Shown piece by piece: positions 1 through 8,549 of a stretch of 64,000 bases of DNA. Made by a program: the position numbers and the translations under genes. Each line of letters begins with the position of its first letter. Position 1 is the first letter of the stretch. The stretch lies in assembly GCF_012641435.1 (NCBI RefSeq), contig NZ_JABAIJ010000001.1, positions 1,426,001 through 1,490,000 on the forward strand, read 5' to 3'. The DNA is from Rhizobium sp. P38BS-XIX. GTDB lineage: Bacteria; Pseudomonadota; Alphaproteobacteria; Rhizobiales; Rhizobiaceae. The notes under the pieces are model-generated. The model worked only from the letters and a program-made list of their open reading frames with translations. It had not been told where the DNA came from and ran no database searches.

Positions 1-660
1 ATCGTCAAACGACATGCGACCGGCGAGCATCAGACGCCCGACGATGGCGGCGTTGACCGTCTTCGTCATCGACCAGCCGATAAGCGGTGTCGCCTTGCTG
101 AAGCCGTCGCCATAAGACTCGGCAACGATATGTCCATCCTTAACGACGACGATGGCGCGCATGGCGGGACCGGCCAGTTCGGAATTGTCGACAACAGCGG
201 CAAGCTTGGTGCCCTGATCGCCCTGGCCGACATTGACGGTATCCCCATCCGGCCATAGCGCATCGCTTTTCGGTGCCTTGATCTTATTGAGGAAGACGGC
301 GCTACGAGCGCCCTGCAGGTCACCATCCGGCACCGACGTGCAGCCGAGCGCGCCGCGATAGAGCGCATAGTTTGGCGCAAACAATCCAAGGAACCGCGCC
401 CGCACCACGCCCTCGTCGCGATCGACCGAAACCCTTATCAGCTTCAGCGCCGGATTGCCGGGCGCCTGCACATCATCAGCCAGCACCTGATCCGGGTCAC
501 GCTTGGCGACGAATGTATTGGAGCACACCATCTTGGCGGCATAACCATCGCCGACCTTCAACAGCTCAGGGGGAGAAACGGAGAGCCAAACGGCTCCGCC
601 TGCGACAATGATCAGCAGCAAAACAACAAGTGCTCCGATCACTCTCGAAATCAAACGCAT
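1..660 (-). CDS. serine hydrolase, class C beta-lactamase-like (3' part missing)
   Basis: The reading frame is open from ATG at 660 to the left edge, giving 220 visible residues. It begins with a hydrophobic N-terminal anchor (MRLISRVIGALVVLLLIIVA), so the protein is probably tethered to the inner membrane with a periplasmic body. The motif SMTK at residues 197-200 is the SxxK catalytic serine/lysine pair of the class C beta-lactamase/penicillin-binding/esterase fold, set in the usual context GWSMTKTVNAAIVG. The later YxN and HxG motifs lie outside the window. A good ribosome site (GGAGGG at 669-674) sits 8 bases before the start. In rhizobia such proteins are usually annotated as 6-aminohexanoate-dimer-hydrolase-like or generic serine hydrolases; the substrate cannot be told. 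It is divergent from btaA. Confidence 0.8.
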   Translation of the reverse strand, partial: MRLISRVIGALVVLLLIIVAGGAVWLSVSPPELLKVGDGYAAKMVCSNTFVAKRDPDQVLADDVQAPGNPALKLIRVSVDRDEGVVRARFLGLFAPNYALYRGALGCTSVPDGDLQGARSAVFLNKIKAPKSDALWPDGDTVNVGQGDQGTKLAAVVDNSELAGPAMRAIVVVKDGHIVAESYGDGFSKATPLIGWSMTKTVNAAIVGRLMLAGRMSFDD

Positions 661-852
661 GTCACATACCCTCCAAAAGGTAGGCGGAGACAATCAGGAA
701 ACGCAACAAGATGAAAGGCCTATCGTTATTGCGACCTCGCAAATGTGCGTAGCGCCGCTTTTAGAGCGAATCTACCAACAGTCCACGTCATCAGACTGTA
801 GCATTATCGGGTTACACGCCCTGAACCTTAAAAATAGGGTAGCTAGACTCAG

Positions 853-2100
853 ATGACTGAATTCGCCCCAGATGCCGGTCTCCGGAAAAATCGGAAACTC
901 AAAGACGCTCTGCTTCAGCACAAGGCCCTTTCCAAGGCCGGCCTTTCGGAGCGCCTCTTCGGAATGCTGTTTTCCGGCCTCGTCTATCCACAGATCTGGG
1001 AAGATCCGGATGTCGACATGCAGGCGATGGAGCTTCAGCCGCATCATCGTATCGTCACGATCGGGTCCGGCGGCTGCAATATGCTTGCCTATCTCTCACA
1101 GGGCCCCGCTTCGATCGACGTCGTCGACCTGAACCGGCATCATATCGCGCTGAACAAGCTGAAGCTCGCCGCCTTCCGGCTGCTGCCTGGCCATTCCGAT
1201 CTGGTGCGCTTCTTCGCGACACCGGGCGTCAGCGTCAATAGCCAGGCCTACGACCAGTTCATCGCGCCGAGGCTCGATGCGGCCACGGCATCCTACTGGG
1301 ATGGCCGCGATCTCTATGGTCGCCGCCGCGTGACGGTCTTCAACCGCAACATCTACAAGACGGGCCTGCTCGGCCGCTTCATCGGCGCGGCCCATGTGCT
1401 CGCCCGCCTGCACGGCGTCAGTCTTGCCAAGATGACCGAAGCCCGCACGATGCGCGAACAGCGTCAGTTCTTCGAAAACGAGATCGCACCGATCTTCGAT
1501 CGTCCGATGGTTCGCTGGTTGCTCGGCCGCAAGAGCTCGCTCTTCGGTCTCGGCATTCCGCCGCAGCAATATGACGAGCTTGCCAGCCTGGCCGGAGACG
1601 ACTCGATTTCAGCCGTGCTCAGGCACCGCCTGGAAAAGCTCTCCTGCCATTTCCCAATGCGCGACAATTACTTTGCCTGGCAAGCCTTTGCGCGGCGCTA
1701 TGCGGGTCAGCATCAAGGCCCCCTGCCCACGTATCTCAAGCCTGAGCACTATGCGGCGATCCGCGCCAATGCCGATCGCGTCGATGTGCATCATGCCAAT
1801 TTCACGGAATTGCTGGCTTCAAAGCCTGCAGCCTCGCGCGACCGTTATATCCTACTCGATGCGCAGGATTGGATGACGGACGATCAGCTCAACAGCCTTT
1901 GGGCAGAGATTACCCGCACGGCGCGCGAAGGCGCCCGCGTGATCTTCCGCACGGCTGCCGAAAAGAGCATCATCGAAGGACGTCTGTCGCCGGCCATCCG
2001 CGATCAGTGGGTTTATTTCGAAGAGCGCTCGCAGCAGCTCAACGCACTTGATCGTTCCGCGATCTACGGCGGCTTCCACATCTACGGGAAAAAAGCGTGA
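853..2100 (+). CDS. btaA: BtaA, S-adenosylmethionine:diacylglycerol 3-amino-3-carboxypropyltransferase
   Basis: BtaA makes the first step of the betaine lipid DGTS: it moves the 3-amino-3-carboxypropyl group of SAM onto diacylglycerol at the membrane. The 415-residue protein has the full DUF3419/BtaA layout: the N-terminal LVYPQIWEDP segment (residues 43-52), a glycine-rich SAM loop GSGGCNMLAYLS (71-82), an acidic DVVDLNRHH strand end near residue 90, and a C-terminal half with the YILLDAQDWM motif. The next gene, encoding the N-methyltransferase, overlaps it by 4 bases (GTGA), as expected for the two-gene DGTS pathway. In rhizobia this pathway is switched on by phosphate starvation to replace phospholipids; only a degenerate Pho-box-like sequence is visible upstream (785-802). 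Confidence 0.93.
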   Translation: MTEFAPDAGLRKNRKLKDALLQHKALSKAGLSERLFGMLFSGLVYPQIWEDPDVDMQAMELQPHHRIVTIGSGGCNMLAYLSQGPASIDVVDLNRHHIALNKLKLAAFRLLPGHSDLVRFFATPGVSVNSQAYDQFIAPRLDAATASYWDGRDLYGRRRVTVFNRNIYKTGLLGRFIGAAHVLARLHGVSLAKMTEARTMREQRQFFENEIAPIFDRPMVRWLLGRKSSLFGLGIPPQQYDELASLAGDDSISAVLRHRLEKLSCHFPMRDNYFAWQAFARRYAGQHQGPLPTYLKPEHYAAIRANADRVDVHHANFTELLASKPAASRDRYILLDAQDWMTDDQLNSLWAEITRTAREGARVIFRTAAEKSIIEGRLSPAIRDQWVYFEERSQQLNALDRSAIYGGFHIYGKKA

Positions 2101-2771
2101 GCCAGGCGGACACAGGCATAGATAACAGCGCGAACAACCACGCCAGGCTGATGGACGGCATGTACCGTTATCAGCGCCACATCTATGACCTGACCCGCAA
2201 ATATTATCTCTTCGGCCGGGATCGCACCATCGCTCAGCTGAACGTGCCTGTCGGCGGCTCGCTGCTGGAAGTTGGCTGCGGCACGGGCCGCAACATGCTG
2301 CTGGCCTACCGCACCTTCCCTTCGGCACGGCTTTACGGCCTCGACATCTCGCAGGAAATGCTGATCTCTGCACGCCGCAATTTTCGCGGTCTGAAGCAGA
2401 TGCCGGATTTTCGCGTCGCCGACGCCACAGCCTTTTCAGCAGCCGACTTCGGCACAAACGGCTTCGACCGGGTAATGATTTCTTACGCCCTGTCGATGAT
2501 ACCGGATTGGGAAAGCGCGGTTGATGCGTCGCTTAACGCCGTCGCGCCGGGCGGTGAACTTCACATCGTTGATTTCGGACAGCAGGAAGGCCTTCCTGGC
2601 TGGTTCCAGGCGCTCCTCAAAGGCTGGCTGACGAAATTCCACGTGATCCCGCGCGCCAACCTCCTGACCGTGCTGGACGAAAAGGCGCAGGCGCGAGGCA
2701 TGGTTTTGAAGACCGAAAAGATCGGGCGCGGTTACGCATGGCGGGCCGTCATCACCAATCGAGTTCGCTGA
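2097..2771 (+). CDS. btaB: BtaB, SAM-dependent N-methyltransferase for betaine lipid DGTS
   Basis: BtaB trimethylates diacylglyceryl-homoserine, the BtaA product, to give diacylglyceryl-N,N,N-trimethylhomoserine. The 224-residue protein is a class I methyltransferase: motif I LLEVGCGTGRN at 56-66, an acidic residue ending the second strand (YGLDIS), and the FDRVMISYALSMI and GGELHIVDFG strands typical of the UbiE/PmtA-like group. It starts with GTG inside the btaA stop codon, so translation is probably coupled. The name rests on the btaA partner as well as on the fold; on its own it would be called a generic phospholipid-type methyltransferase. Confidence 0.9.
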   Translation: MSQADTGIDNSANNHARLMDGMYRYQRHIYDLTRKYYLFGRDRTIAQLNVPVGGSLLEVGCGTGRNMLLAYRTFPSARLYGLDISQEMLISARRNFRGLKQMPDFRVADATAFSAADFGTNGFDRVMISYALSMIPDWESAVDASLNAVAPGGELHIVDFGQQEGLPGWFQALLKGWLTKFHVIPRANLLTVLDEKAQARGMVLKTEKIGRGYAWRAVITNRVR

Positions 2772-2876
2772 AAGTCACGGATTTCATCGTGAAATCAGGG
2801 CGGCACCGGCTTCAAGCATAAGAATCTGCTTGAAGATAACGCATTTTTTACGTTGATATGGTGAATAAAGTGGCAA

Positions 2877-2906
2877 GATCACCCGTCTTCGGCGTGATCC
2901 GCCGCT
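2877..2906 (+). terminator. possible weak terminator after btaAB
   Basis: GATCAC (2877-2882) pairs with GTGATC (2894-2899), with an inner CCG/CGG pair and one bulged C, followed by CTCTTTTTG. Two further hairpins lie just before it: GATTTCA/TGAAATC (2780-2796) and TTCAAGCA/TGCTTGAA (2811-2834). One or more of these probably ends the btaAB transcript; none is a textbook terminator. Confidence 0.3.
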
Positions 2907-2984
2907 CTTTTTGATTCTCGGGGACCATAATACGGAAGCCAAATCTTGGGGCAGCAAGATCACTCGCGTCACAACAGGATATTC

Positions 2985-3776
2985 ATGCGCCGGCTTCTGG
3001 CATGCCTACTGCCACTCGTCCTGGTCTTGAACGGCTGCACGACAGGCTATGATGCCCTCTCGACCACCGGCATACCCAAGACCAGGTTCAGCGATACAAA
3101 ACCGCAGGATTTCGGCCGCGATCATCCTGGGCGCCATCCCATCCATGGCATCGACATTTCCAAGTATCAGGGCGATATCGACTGGAAAGCCGTCAAGGGC
3201 GCCGGCGTAGCCTTCGTCTTCATCAAGGCGACAGAAGGCAAGGATCGGATCGATCCGCGCTTCACCGAATATTGGAATGAAGCAAGCGCCGCCGGTCTTC
3301 TGCACGCGCCCTATCATTTCTTCTATTTCTGCTCCACCGCCGACGAACAGGCCGATTGGTTCATCCGCAACGTGCCGAAGGACGCCATGGCGCTTCCGCC
3401 TGTCGTTGATGTCGAATGGAATCCCGGTTCACCCACATGCCGTACGAGGCCGGCACCGGACGTCGTGCGCAGCGAAATCAAGCGGTTCATGGATCGCCTG
3501 GAAGCCTATTACGGAAAGCGGCCGATCATCTATACTTCGGTCGACTTCCACCGTGAAAACCTGGTCGGTTACTTCAAGGATTATAAGTTCTGGGTGCGCT
3601 CGGTGGCAAAGCATCCCAAGGAGATCTATGCCGATCGCAGCTGGGATTTCTGGCAGTATACATCCACCGGCATTATCCCCGGAATCAAGGGGCCAACGGA
3701 TATCAACGTCTTTGCCGGCTCCGAACAAAACTGGCAAAACTGGGTGGCGGCAGTAGAGAAGCGAGGAAATTCTTAA
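2985..3776 (+). CDS. GH25 muramidase (lysozyme), predicted lipoprotein
   Basis: A 263-residue glycoside hydrolase family 25 enzyme that would cut the MurNAc-GlcNAc bond of peptidoglycan. The ATG at 2985 is preferred over an upstream TTG at 2946 because AGGA lies 5 bases before it and the protein then opens with a clean lipoprotein signal (MRRLLACLLPLVLVLNGC, lipid-modified Cys18). The GH25 marks are HGIDISKYQGDIDW (catalytic-site Asp57), FVFIKATEG and the paired acids of VVDVEWN (Asp142, Glu144). It is followed on the same strand by a second murein hydrolase, MltB-like, which suggests a shared envelope-remodelling role, though each gene probably has its own promoter. Confidence 0.88.
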   Translation: MRRLLACLLPLVLVLNGCTTGYDALSTTGIPKTRFSDTKPQDFGRDHPGRHPIHGIDISKYQGDIDWKAVKGAGVAFVFIKATEGKDRIDPRFTEYWNEASAAGLLHAPYHFFYFCSTADEQADWFIRNVPKDAMALPPVVDVEWNPGSPTCRTRPAPDVVRSEIKRFMDRLEAYYGKRPIIYTSVDFHRENLVGYFKDYKFWVRSVAKHPKEIYADRSWDFWQYTSTGIIPGIKGPTDINVFAGSEQNWQNWVAAVEKRGNS

Positions 3777-3856
3777 GGCCGACTCCACTTCACTCTTGCT
3801 TATGTCACAATCTTCTGTGAAAGCGACCCTATTCTATCACCTAGGAAGGATCGCCC

Positions 3857-5104
3857 ATGGACCGTCATACCATCCGTCGCAGCGCGCTCGCATTCATCTT
3901 CGCCTCGGCCATGGCCGGCACGGCGTTTGCTCAGAGTGCAACTCCGGCCGCCGCACCGAGCGCGGATGGCGCGAACGCTCCCAAAGCGGCTTGTGGCGGC
4001 GATCTCGCGCCCTTCCTTGCGGGTGTGAAGGCAGAGGCGGTTGCAGCCGGTGCGGACCCGGCGGCAGCCGATAAGGCCCTTGCCGGCGCACAGATCGATC
4101 CCAAGGTTCTGTCCATGGACCGTGGCCAGGGCGTCTTCCGCCAGACCTTCCTCGAATTCTCGCAGCGCACCGTCAGCCAGGGCCGCCTCGACATTGGCCG
4201 TCAGAAGATGAAGCAGTATGCCGATGTCTTCGCCAAGGCTGAGCAGGACTATGGCGTTCCTGCCGGCGTGATTACCGCCTATTGGGCGATGGAAACCGAT
4301 TTCGGCGCGGTCCAGGGCAATTTCAATACCCGCAACGCACTGGTCACGCTTTCCCACGACTGCCGTCGTCCGGATTTCTTCCGCCCGCGTCTGATCTCCT
4401 ATATCGAGATGGTGCAGCACGGCGATGCCGATCCGAATACCACGACAGGCGCATGGGCTGGTGAAATCGGCCAGACGCAGATGCTTCCGCCTTCGATCAT
4501 CACCTACGGTGTTGATGGCGATGGCGATGGCCACGTCAACCTCAAGACGAGCGCACCCGACGTCATTCTGACAACGGCAAAGTTCATCCAGAGCCTCGGC
4601 TTCCAGCGCGGCCAGCCTTGGCTGCAGGAAGTCTCTGTTCCGGACAACTTGCCCTGGGAGAAATCCGGCATTGGCGGCACGCTGACGGCTGGCGACTGGT
4701 TCAAGCTCGGCGTCAAGCCGCGTGACGGAAACACGAATTTCGGTTCCCTGTCGGCTGCGCTGATCCTGCCGCAGGGCCGCAAGGGTACCGCTTTCCTCGC
4801 CTATCCGAACTATACCAACGCCTATCTCGGCTGGAACCAGTCGTTCGTATACACAACGTCGGCTGCCTATTTCGCTACTCGTTTTGCCGGTGCGCCCCCT
4901 TACAACAAGGGTACGCCCGAGCCGGGTCTGAACGATGTCGACATGAAGGCGCTTCAAACCAAGCTGGTTGCGCGTGGTTACGACGTCGGCAAGATCGACG
5001 GCATTCTGGGCTCCGGCACGCGCATCGCCACCCAGAAGGAACAGTTCCGCCTGGGTATGCCGGCCGATGGTTGGGCAACGACGGCGCTCCTGAACGCGCT
5101 TTAA
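3857..5104 (+). CDS. lytic murein transglycosylase, MltB type, with peptidoglycan-binding domain
   Basis: A 415-residue periplasmic enzyme that cleaves glycan strands and forms 1,6-anhydroMurNAc ends. The signal peptide (MDRHTIRRSALAFIFASAMA, cut after AFA-Q) is followed by an Ala/Pro-rich linker. The SLT_2/MltB domain covers about residues 50-340, with the catalytic glutamate in YWAMETDFG (Glu146) and the GEIGQTQMLPPSI motif that lines the active site. The C-terminal 60 residues form a PG_binding_1 repeat (LQTKLVARGYDVGKIDG). This architecture is standard in rhizobia. A strong terminator follows the stop codon. Confidence 0.9.
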   Translation: MDRHTIRRSALAFIFASAMAGTAFAQSATPAAAPSADGANAPKAACGGDLAPFLAGVKAEAVAAGADPAAADKALAGAQIDPKVLSMDRGQGVFRQTFLEFSQRTVSQGRLDIGRQKMKQYADVFAKAEQDYGVPAGVITAYWAMETDFGAVQGNFNTRNALVTLSHDCRRPDFFRPRLISYIEMVQHGDADPNTTTGAWAGEIGQTQMLPPSIITYGVDGDGDGHVNLKTSAPDVILTTAKFIQSLGFQRGQPWLQEVSVPDNLPWEKSGIGGTLTAGDWFKLGVKPRDGNTNFGSLSAALILPQGRKGTAFLAYPNYTNAYLGWNQSFVYTTSAAYFATRFAGAPPYNKGTPEPGLNDVDMKALQTKLVARGYDVGKIDGILGSGTRIATQKEQFRLGMPADGWATTALLNAL

Positions 5105-5125
5105 GCTCGACAACTTGACTTTCGG

Positions 5126-5150
5126 AAGGCGGCCTCCGGCCGCCTTTTTT
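5126..5150 (+). terminator. Rho-independent terminator of the transglycosylase gene
   Basis: AAGGCGGCC (5126-5134), loop TCC, GGCCGCCTT (5138-5146), running into TTTTTT. It lies 22 bases after the stop codon at 5104. Confidence 0.9.
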
Positions 5151-5247
5151 GTTTTCCATCGTCTTATCCCGCGATAGCCGAAAAACATGAAACGGGTGGG
5201 AGGTGTCCATCCTCTGTGCTTGAAAAGCGAGGCAAAGGAGCACGGCA

Positions 5248-6174
5248 ATGGACAGCAACAACCGAATGAGCAGCCTCACATGGGGTCTTCTGCTATTACT
5301 GGGATTGATCTGGGGCGGATCGTTTTTCTTTGCACGCATTGCAGTTCATGACGTGCCGCCCCTCACCCTCGTCCTTCTGCGGCTGCTGCTGGCGGCGATT
5401 GCGCTGCATCTTTATCTTGCCGGCCGTTTCGGCATCTATGCGGCGCTGAGGAAGCATTGGCTGCAGTTCCTGCTTTTGGGCCTCATCAACAACGCCGTAC
5501 CCCATGCATTGATATTCTTCGGGCAGACGCAGATGGGAGCCGGCCTCGCCTCAATTCTCAACGCCACCACACCGATCTGGACAGTGTTGATCGGCAATCA
5601 GCTGACGACCGATGAACGGTTGAGCTCGGCGAAACTCATCGGCTCCCTGACCGGGCTTGCCGGCACAGTGGTATTATTGGCGCCGAGCGTTACCAACAGC
5701 GCCGCCGTACCCTTCTGGGCTCTGCTACTGCCTATTCTTGCTGCGATTTCCTACGGCTTTGCAGCGATCTATGCCAAGCGTTTCAAGGGCATTGCGCCGC
5801 CCGTGGTTGCTGCAGGCCAGCTAACGGGCTCCTCGCTCATCATGTTGCCGATCGCGCTTCTCTTCGATCATCCTTGGACGCTCGCGACCCCACCCGCTCC
5901 TGCCATCGCAGCAATACTGAGCCTGGCCCTTTTATCGACAGCCTTCGCCTATATCCTCTACTTTCGCATCATGGCGCTTGCCGGTGCTACGAATACCTCA
6001 CTCGTCACCTTGCTTGTGCCGCCAAGCGCCCTGCTGCTTGGGTTTCTTTTCCTCGACGAACGGCTCGGCTTCAGCGAATTTGCCGGGATGGCGCTCATCG
6101 GCGCCGGGCTGATCGTGATTGATGGCCGGCTCTACCTCTGGATCAAAAATAGCGTCCGCCCCCGGACGGCGTGA
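5248..6174 (+). CDS. EamA-family (DMT) transporter
   Basis: A 308-residue integral membrane protein with about ten hydrophobic segments arranged as two EamA repeats; it opens with WGLLLLLGLIWGGSFFFARIA and the second half begins near residue 155. DMT/EamA proteins are mostly exporters of amino acids, metabolites or drugs; the substrate cannot be predicted. The start ATG at 5248 has AAAGGAG (5234-5240) before it. It stands alone on the plus strand. Confidence 0.85.
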   Translation: MDSNNRMSSLTWGLLLLLGLIWGGSFFFARIAVHDVPPLTLVLLRLLLAAIALHLYLAGRFGIYAALRKHWLQFLLLGLINNAVPHALIFFGQTQMGAGLASILNATTPIWTVLIGNQLTTDERLSSAKLIGSLTGLAGTVVLLAPSVTNSAAVPFWALLLPILAAISYGFAAIYAKRFKGIAPPVVAAGQLTGSSLIMLPIALLFDHPWTLATPPAPAIAAILSLALLSTAFAYILYFRIMALAGATNTSLVTLLVPPSALLLGFLFLDERLGFSEFAGMALIGAGLIVIDGRLYLWIKNSVRPRTA

Positions 6175-6405
6175 TGACCGCTGCCGCAAAAGCGATCTCG
6201 CCGACGGGGGAAATCAGGTGCTGCATTAAGATTTGCACACAGCTAAGCGAAGAGCCGATAGCGGCGACTTTTCAAAACTATATCAGATATTTAAGCCATA
6301 CTCATGAATCAAAATGCGAGCCTCATGCCGCGCCGCAGCATCGATTTCGCTTTCCAACCGACACATTTTGGACATAAAATTTAATCGCTGACTGAGGAGG
6401 AAGAT

Positions 6406-6483
6406 ATGGGATTGACGAGATCCATCAACGTCCTGGTGGTCGGTGCGGCCTTCGCTTTCATCGTGACGATGCTTTTCATCTAA
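6406..6483 (+). CDS. 25-residue single-pass membrane microprotein
   Basis: An ATG at 6406, preceded by a very strong ribosome site (GAGGAGG, 5-6 bases away), opens a 25-codon frame ending in TAA. The protein starts MGLTRSINVLVVGAAFAF and ends IVTMLFI: a basic N-terminal cap followed by one hydrophobic helix of about 18 residues to the very end. A clean bidirectional terminator lies 62 bases downstream, so this is an isolated transcription unit of about the right size for a single tiny gene. I do not recognise a named family. Strong Shine-Dalgarno, hydrophobic design and own terminator together argue for a real gene; function is unknown. Confidence 0.7.
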   Translation: MGLTRSINVLVVGAAFAFIVTMLFI

Positions 6484-6544
6484 CGAACATCGAGGGACCG
6501 CAGCGGCCGAACTCCGAAAGCTAACAAAACACGAGTTTCATTAG

Positions 6545-6577
6545 AAAAGCGCATGACCGGATGGACATGCGCTTTTT
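6545..6577. terminator. bidirectional terminator between microprotein gene and metF
   Basis: AAAAGCGCATG (6545-6555) pairs with CATGCGCTTTT (6566-6576); loop of 10 bases. A-run on the left and T-run on the right let it work on both strands, ending the microprotein transcript (+) and the arsR-metF transcript (-). Confidence 0.88.
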
Positions 6578-6601
6578 CGTTGCGTGTTCCAGGCAATGTT
6601 T

Positions 6602-7504
6602 TCAGGCTGCGGCGCCTGCTGGTGCGTCAATCCTACGCTGCAGGCCCAAGCGCTCCAGCACGGCGGAAACAAGAGGTGCGCGGTTCATCGTGTAAAGATG
6701 AAATTCATGGATGCCGCGGCGCACGAGATCCTGGATCTGTTCTGCCGCCACATCGGCGGCAACCTTTGCACGTTCCTCGGGGTGATCATCGAGACCTTCG
6801 AAACGCTCGTCGAGCCGGGACGGAATGCTGGTGCCGCAAGCACCGGCGAAACGCTTCAACTGCGTCAGGTTCTGGATCGGCATGATGCCCGGAACGACCG
6901 GGATCTTGATGCCGGCCGAGCGAACGTGATCGTGATAGCGCGCAAAGGCATCATTATCGAAGAAGAACTGTGTCAGGGCACGGTTTGCACCATTGTCGGC
7001 CTTGCGCTTCAGCATGTCGATATCTGCAGCCGTATCGCGGCTTTCCGGATGCTTCTCCGGATAGGCGGAGACGGAAATGTCGAAATCACCACGCTCACGC
7101 AAAGCGCCGACCAATTCGGCGGCGTTGGCATAACCGCCCGGATGCGGTTGATAAGCGCTGCCGACGCCGCCCGGCGGATCACCGCGTAAGGCAACGAAAC
7201 GCCGAGCTCCGGCGGCCAGGAACTCGTCAATTACCCGATGGGTATCCTCCCGCGTCGCGCCGACACAGGTTAGATGCGTGGCAGTCGTAAACGGCGTCTC
7301 GTGGATCATTCTGCGCACGGCCGACAGCGTCGGTGCCTTGGTCGACCCGCCGGCGCCGTAGGTCACCGAAACGAATTCCGGTTCCCAGTCGCTGAGCTCG
7401 GCGACCGTATTCCACAATTGCTGCTCGGCTTCTTCCGACTTCGGCGGGAAGAACTCGAACGAGATACGAATGCCGTTCTGGCTGCTTTCCGATTTAGAAG
7501 ACAT
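6602..7504 (-). CDS. metF: methylenetetrahydrofolate reductase
   Basis: MetF reduces 5,10-methylene-THF to 5-methyl-THF, the methyl donor used by MetH to make methionine. The 300-residue protein carries the family signature ISFEFFPPKSEEAE near the N-terminus, then VTYGAGGS, the flavin-site motif VALRGDPPGG, and QFFFDNDAFARY. The ATG at 7504 is chosen because GGGAGAG lies 5 bases before it; a longer frame beginning at 7522 would run into the preceding gene. Only one base separates it from the stop of the ArsR-methyltransferase gene, so the two form an operon, and its ribosome site lies inside the upstream coding region. Confidence 0.95.
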   Translation of the reverse strand: MSSKSESSQNGIRISFEFFPPKSEEAEQQLWNTVAELSDWEPEFVSVTYGAGGSTKAPTLSAVRRMIHETPFTTATHLTCVGATREDTHRVIDEFLAAGARRFVALRGDPPGGVGSAYQPHPGGYANAAELVGALRERGDFDISVSAYPEKHPESRDTAADIDMLKRKADNGANRALTQFFFDNDAFARYHDHVRSAGIKIPVVPGIMPIQNLTQLKRFAGACGTSIPSRLDERFEGLDDHPEERAKVAADVAAEQIQDLVRRGIHEFHLYTMNRAPLVSAVLERLGLQRRIDAPAGAAA

Positions 7505-7505
7505 A

Positions 7506-8531
7506 TCAAACTCTCCCGGCAAGAATGGGGGACGATTGGCGGTCCTGATCGGCCGCGATCAGCAGCCTTGGGTCACGCGCCAGCCAAATCGTGACTGTCA
7601 GCGTCTGGCCGCCATCTCGGCCCGAATGAAGATCCTGCACCTGCTCGACATCAAGCCCCGCCATCTTCAACCAGTCGGAGACGATCTGGTGCGAGAAGCC
7701 AAGACGCAGATGCGCATGTTCGTCACGCAGATATTCGAGCCCGTGCGGCGCAAGATCGATGATCACGAGCCGGCCACCGGGCCGCAGCATTCGTGCTGCC
7801 TCTGTAACGGCAATTTCCGGCTGATCGAGGAAGTGGAGAACCTGATGGATTGTGATCAGGTCGAAATCCTGCTGCTCGAGCGGTAAATTGAAGATGTCGC
7901 CATGGCGGACCGAGGCAGCCGTGATGTTTGCGCGATCGAGATTGGCGCGCGCAACGGCAAGCATGTCGCGGCTGGCATCGATGCCGATCGCCCGCCGATA
8001 ATGGCCGGCCAGAAGCTGCAGCATACGACCTGTACCGGTGCCGAGATCCAGAAAGGAATCGATAGGCTGCGGTCCGATCAGATCGATCAGGACCTTGTCG
8101 ACATCCTCATCCGCGGCATGCAATCGGCGCAACTCATCCCATTCGCCGGCATTCCGGCTGAAATAAGCCTGCGCCCGCTCGGCACGAACACGCTTGACGG
8201 CGGCAAGGCGCTCGCCGTCACGAAGAAGAACGGCATCGTTTTCACGCGTATGACGCAAAAGTGTACGCGCCAACGTCGCGGCCTTTCCTTCTTGCTTCAG
8301 GCGGAAATAGGCCCAGGCGCCCTCTTGATAGCGATCGATCAATCCGGCCTCGCCAAGCAGCTTCAAGTGCCGGGAGATACGGGGCTGCGACTGGCTGAGG
8401 ATTTCGGTAAGGTCGGTGACGGTGAGATCGCTGGCGATCAGCAGCGCCATCAGGCGCAGCCGCGTCGGCTCGCCGACGGCCTTCAGCACATCAACCACGT
8501 CATCCAAGCCGAGCTTTACCAGATCCGTCAT
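7506..8531 (-). CDS. ArsR-family regulator fused to a SAM-dependent methyltransferase domain (SahR-like)
   Basis: A 341-residue two-domain protein. Residues about 5-90 are an ArsR winged helix (GEPTRLRLMALL, recognition helix SQPRISRHLKLL at 48-59) without an obvious metal-binding cysteine cluster. Residues about 145-290 are a class I methyltransferase with motif I LDLGTGTG at 161-168 and the QVLHFLDQPE segment. The fusion, the co-transcribed metF and the palindrome at 8550-8565 fit a SahR-type methionine-cycle repressor that senses S-adenosylhomocysteine or SAM, here perhaps through the methyltransferase fold; that ligand is inferred. ATG 8531 is preferred over 8546, which lies nearer the operator. 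The same palindrome precedes metH at 46.3 kb. Confidence 0.85.
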   Translation of the reverse strand: MTDLVKLGLDDVVDVLKAVGEPTRLRLMALLIASDLTVTDLTEILSQSQPRISRHLKLLGEAGLIDRYQEGAWAYFRLKQEGKAATLARTLLRHTRENDAVLLRDGERLAAVKRVRAERAQAYFSRNAGEWDELRRLHAADEDVDKVLIDLIGPQPIDSFLDLGTGTGRMLQLLAGHYRRAIGIDASRDMLAVARANLDRANITAASVRHGDIFNLPLEQQDFDLITIHQVLHFLDQPEIAVTEAARMLRPGGRLVIIDLAPHGLEYLRDEHAHLRLGFSHQIVSDWLKMAGLDVEQVQDLHSGRDGGQTLTVTIWLARDPRLLIAADQDRQSSPILAGRV

Positions 8532-8549
8532 TCGACACCCAATCAAGAT

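Noticed and set aside
3800..5248. Long open frame (482 codons) on the minus strand opposite the transglycosylase gene
   Set aside because: Shadow of the MltB-type gene; no ribosome site or family features.
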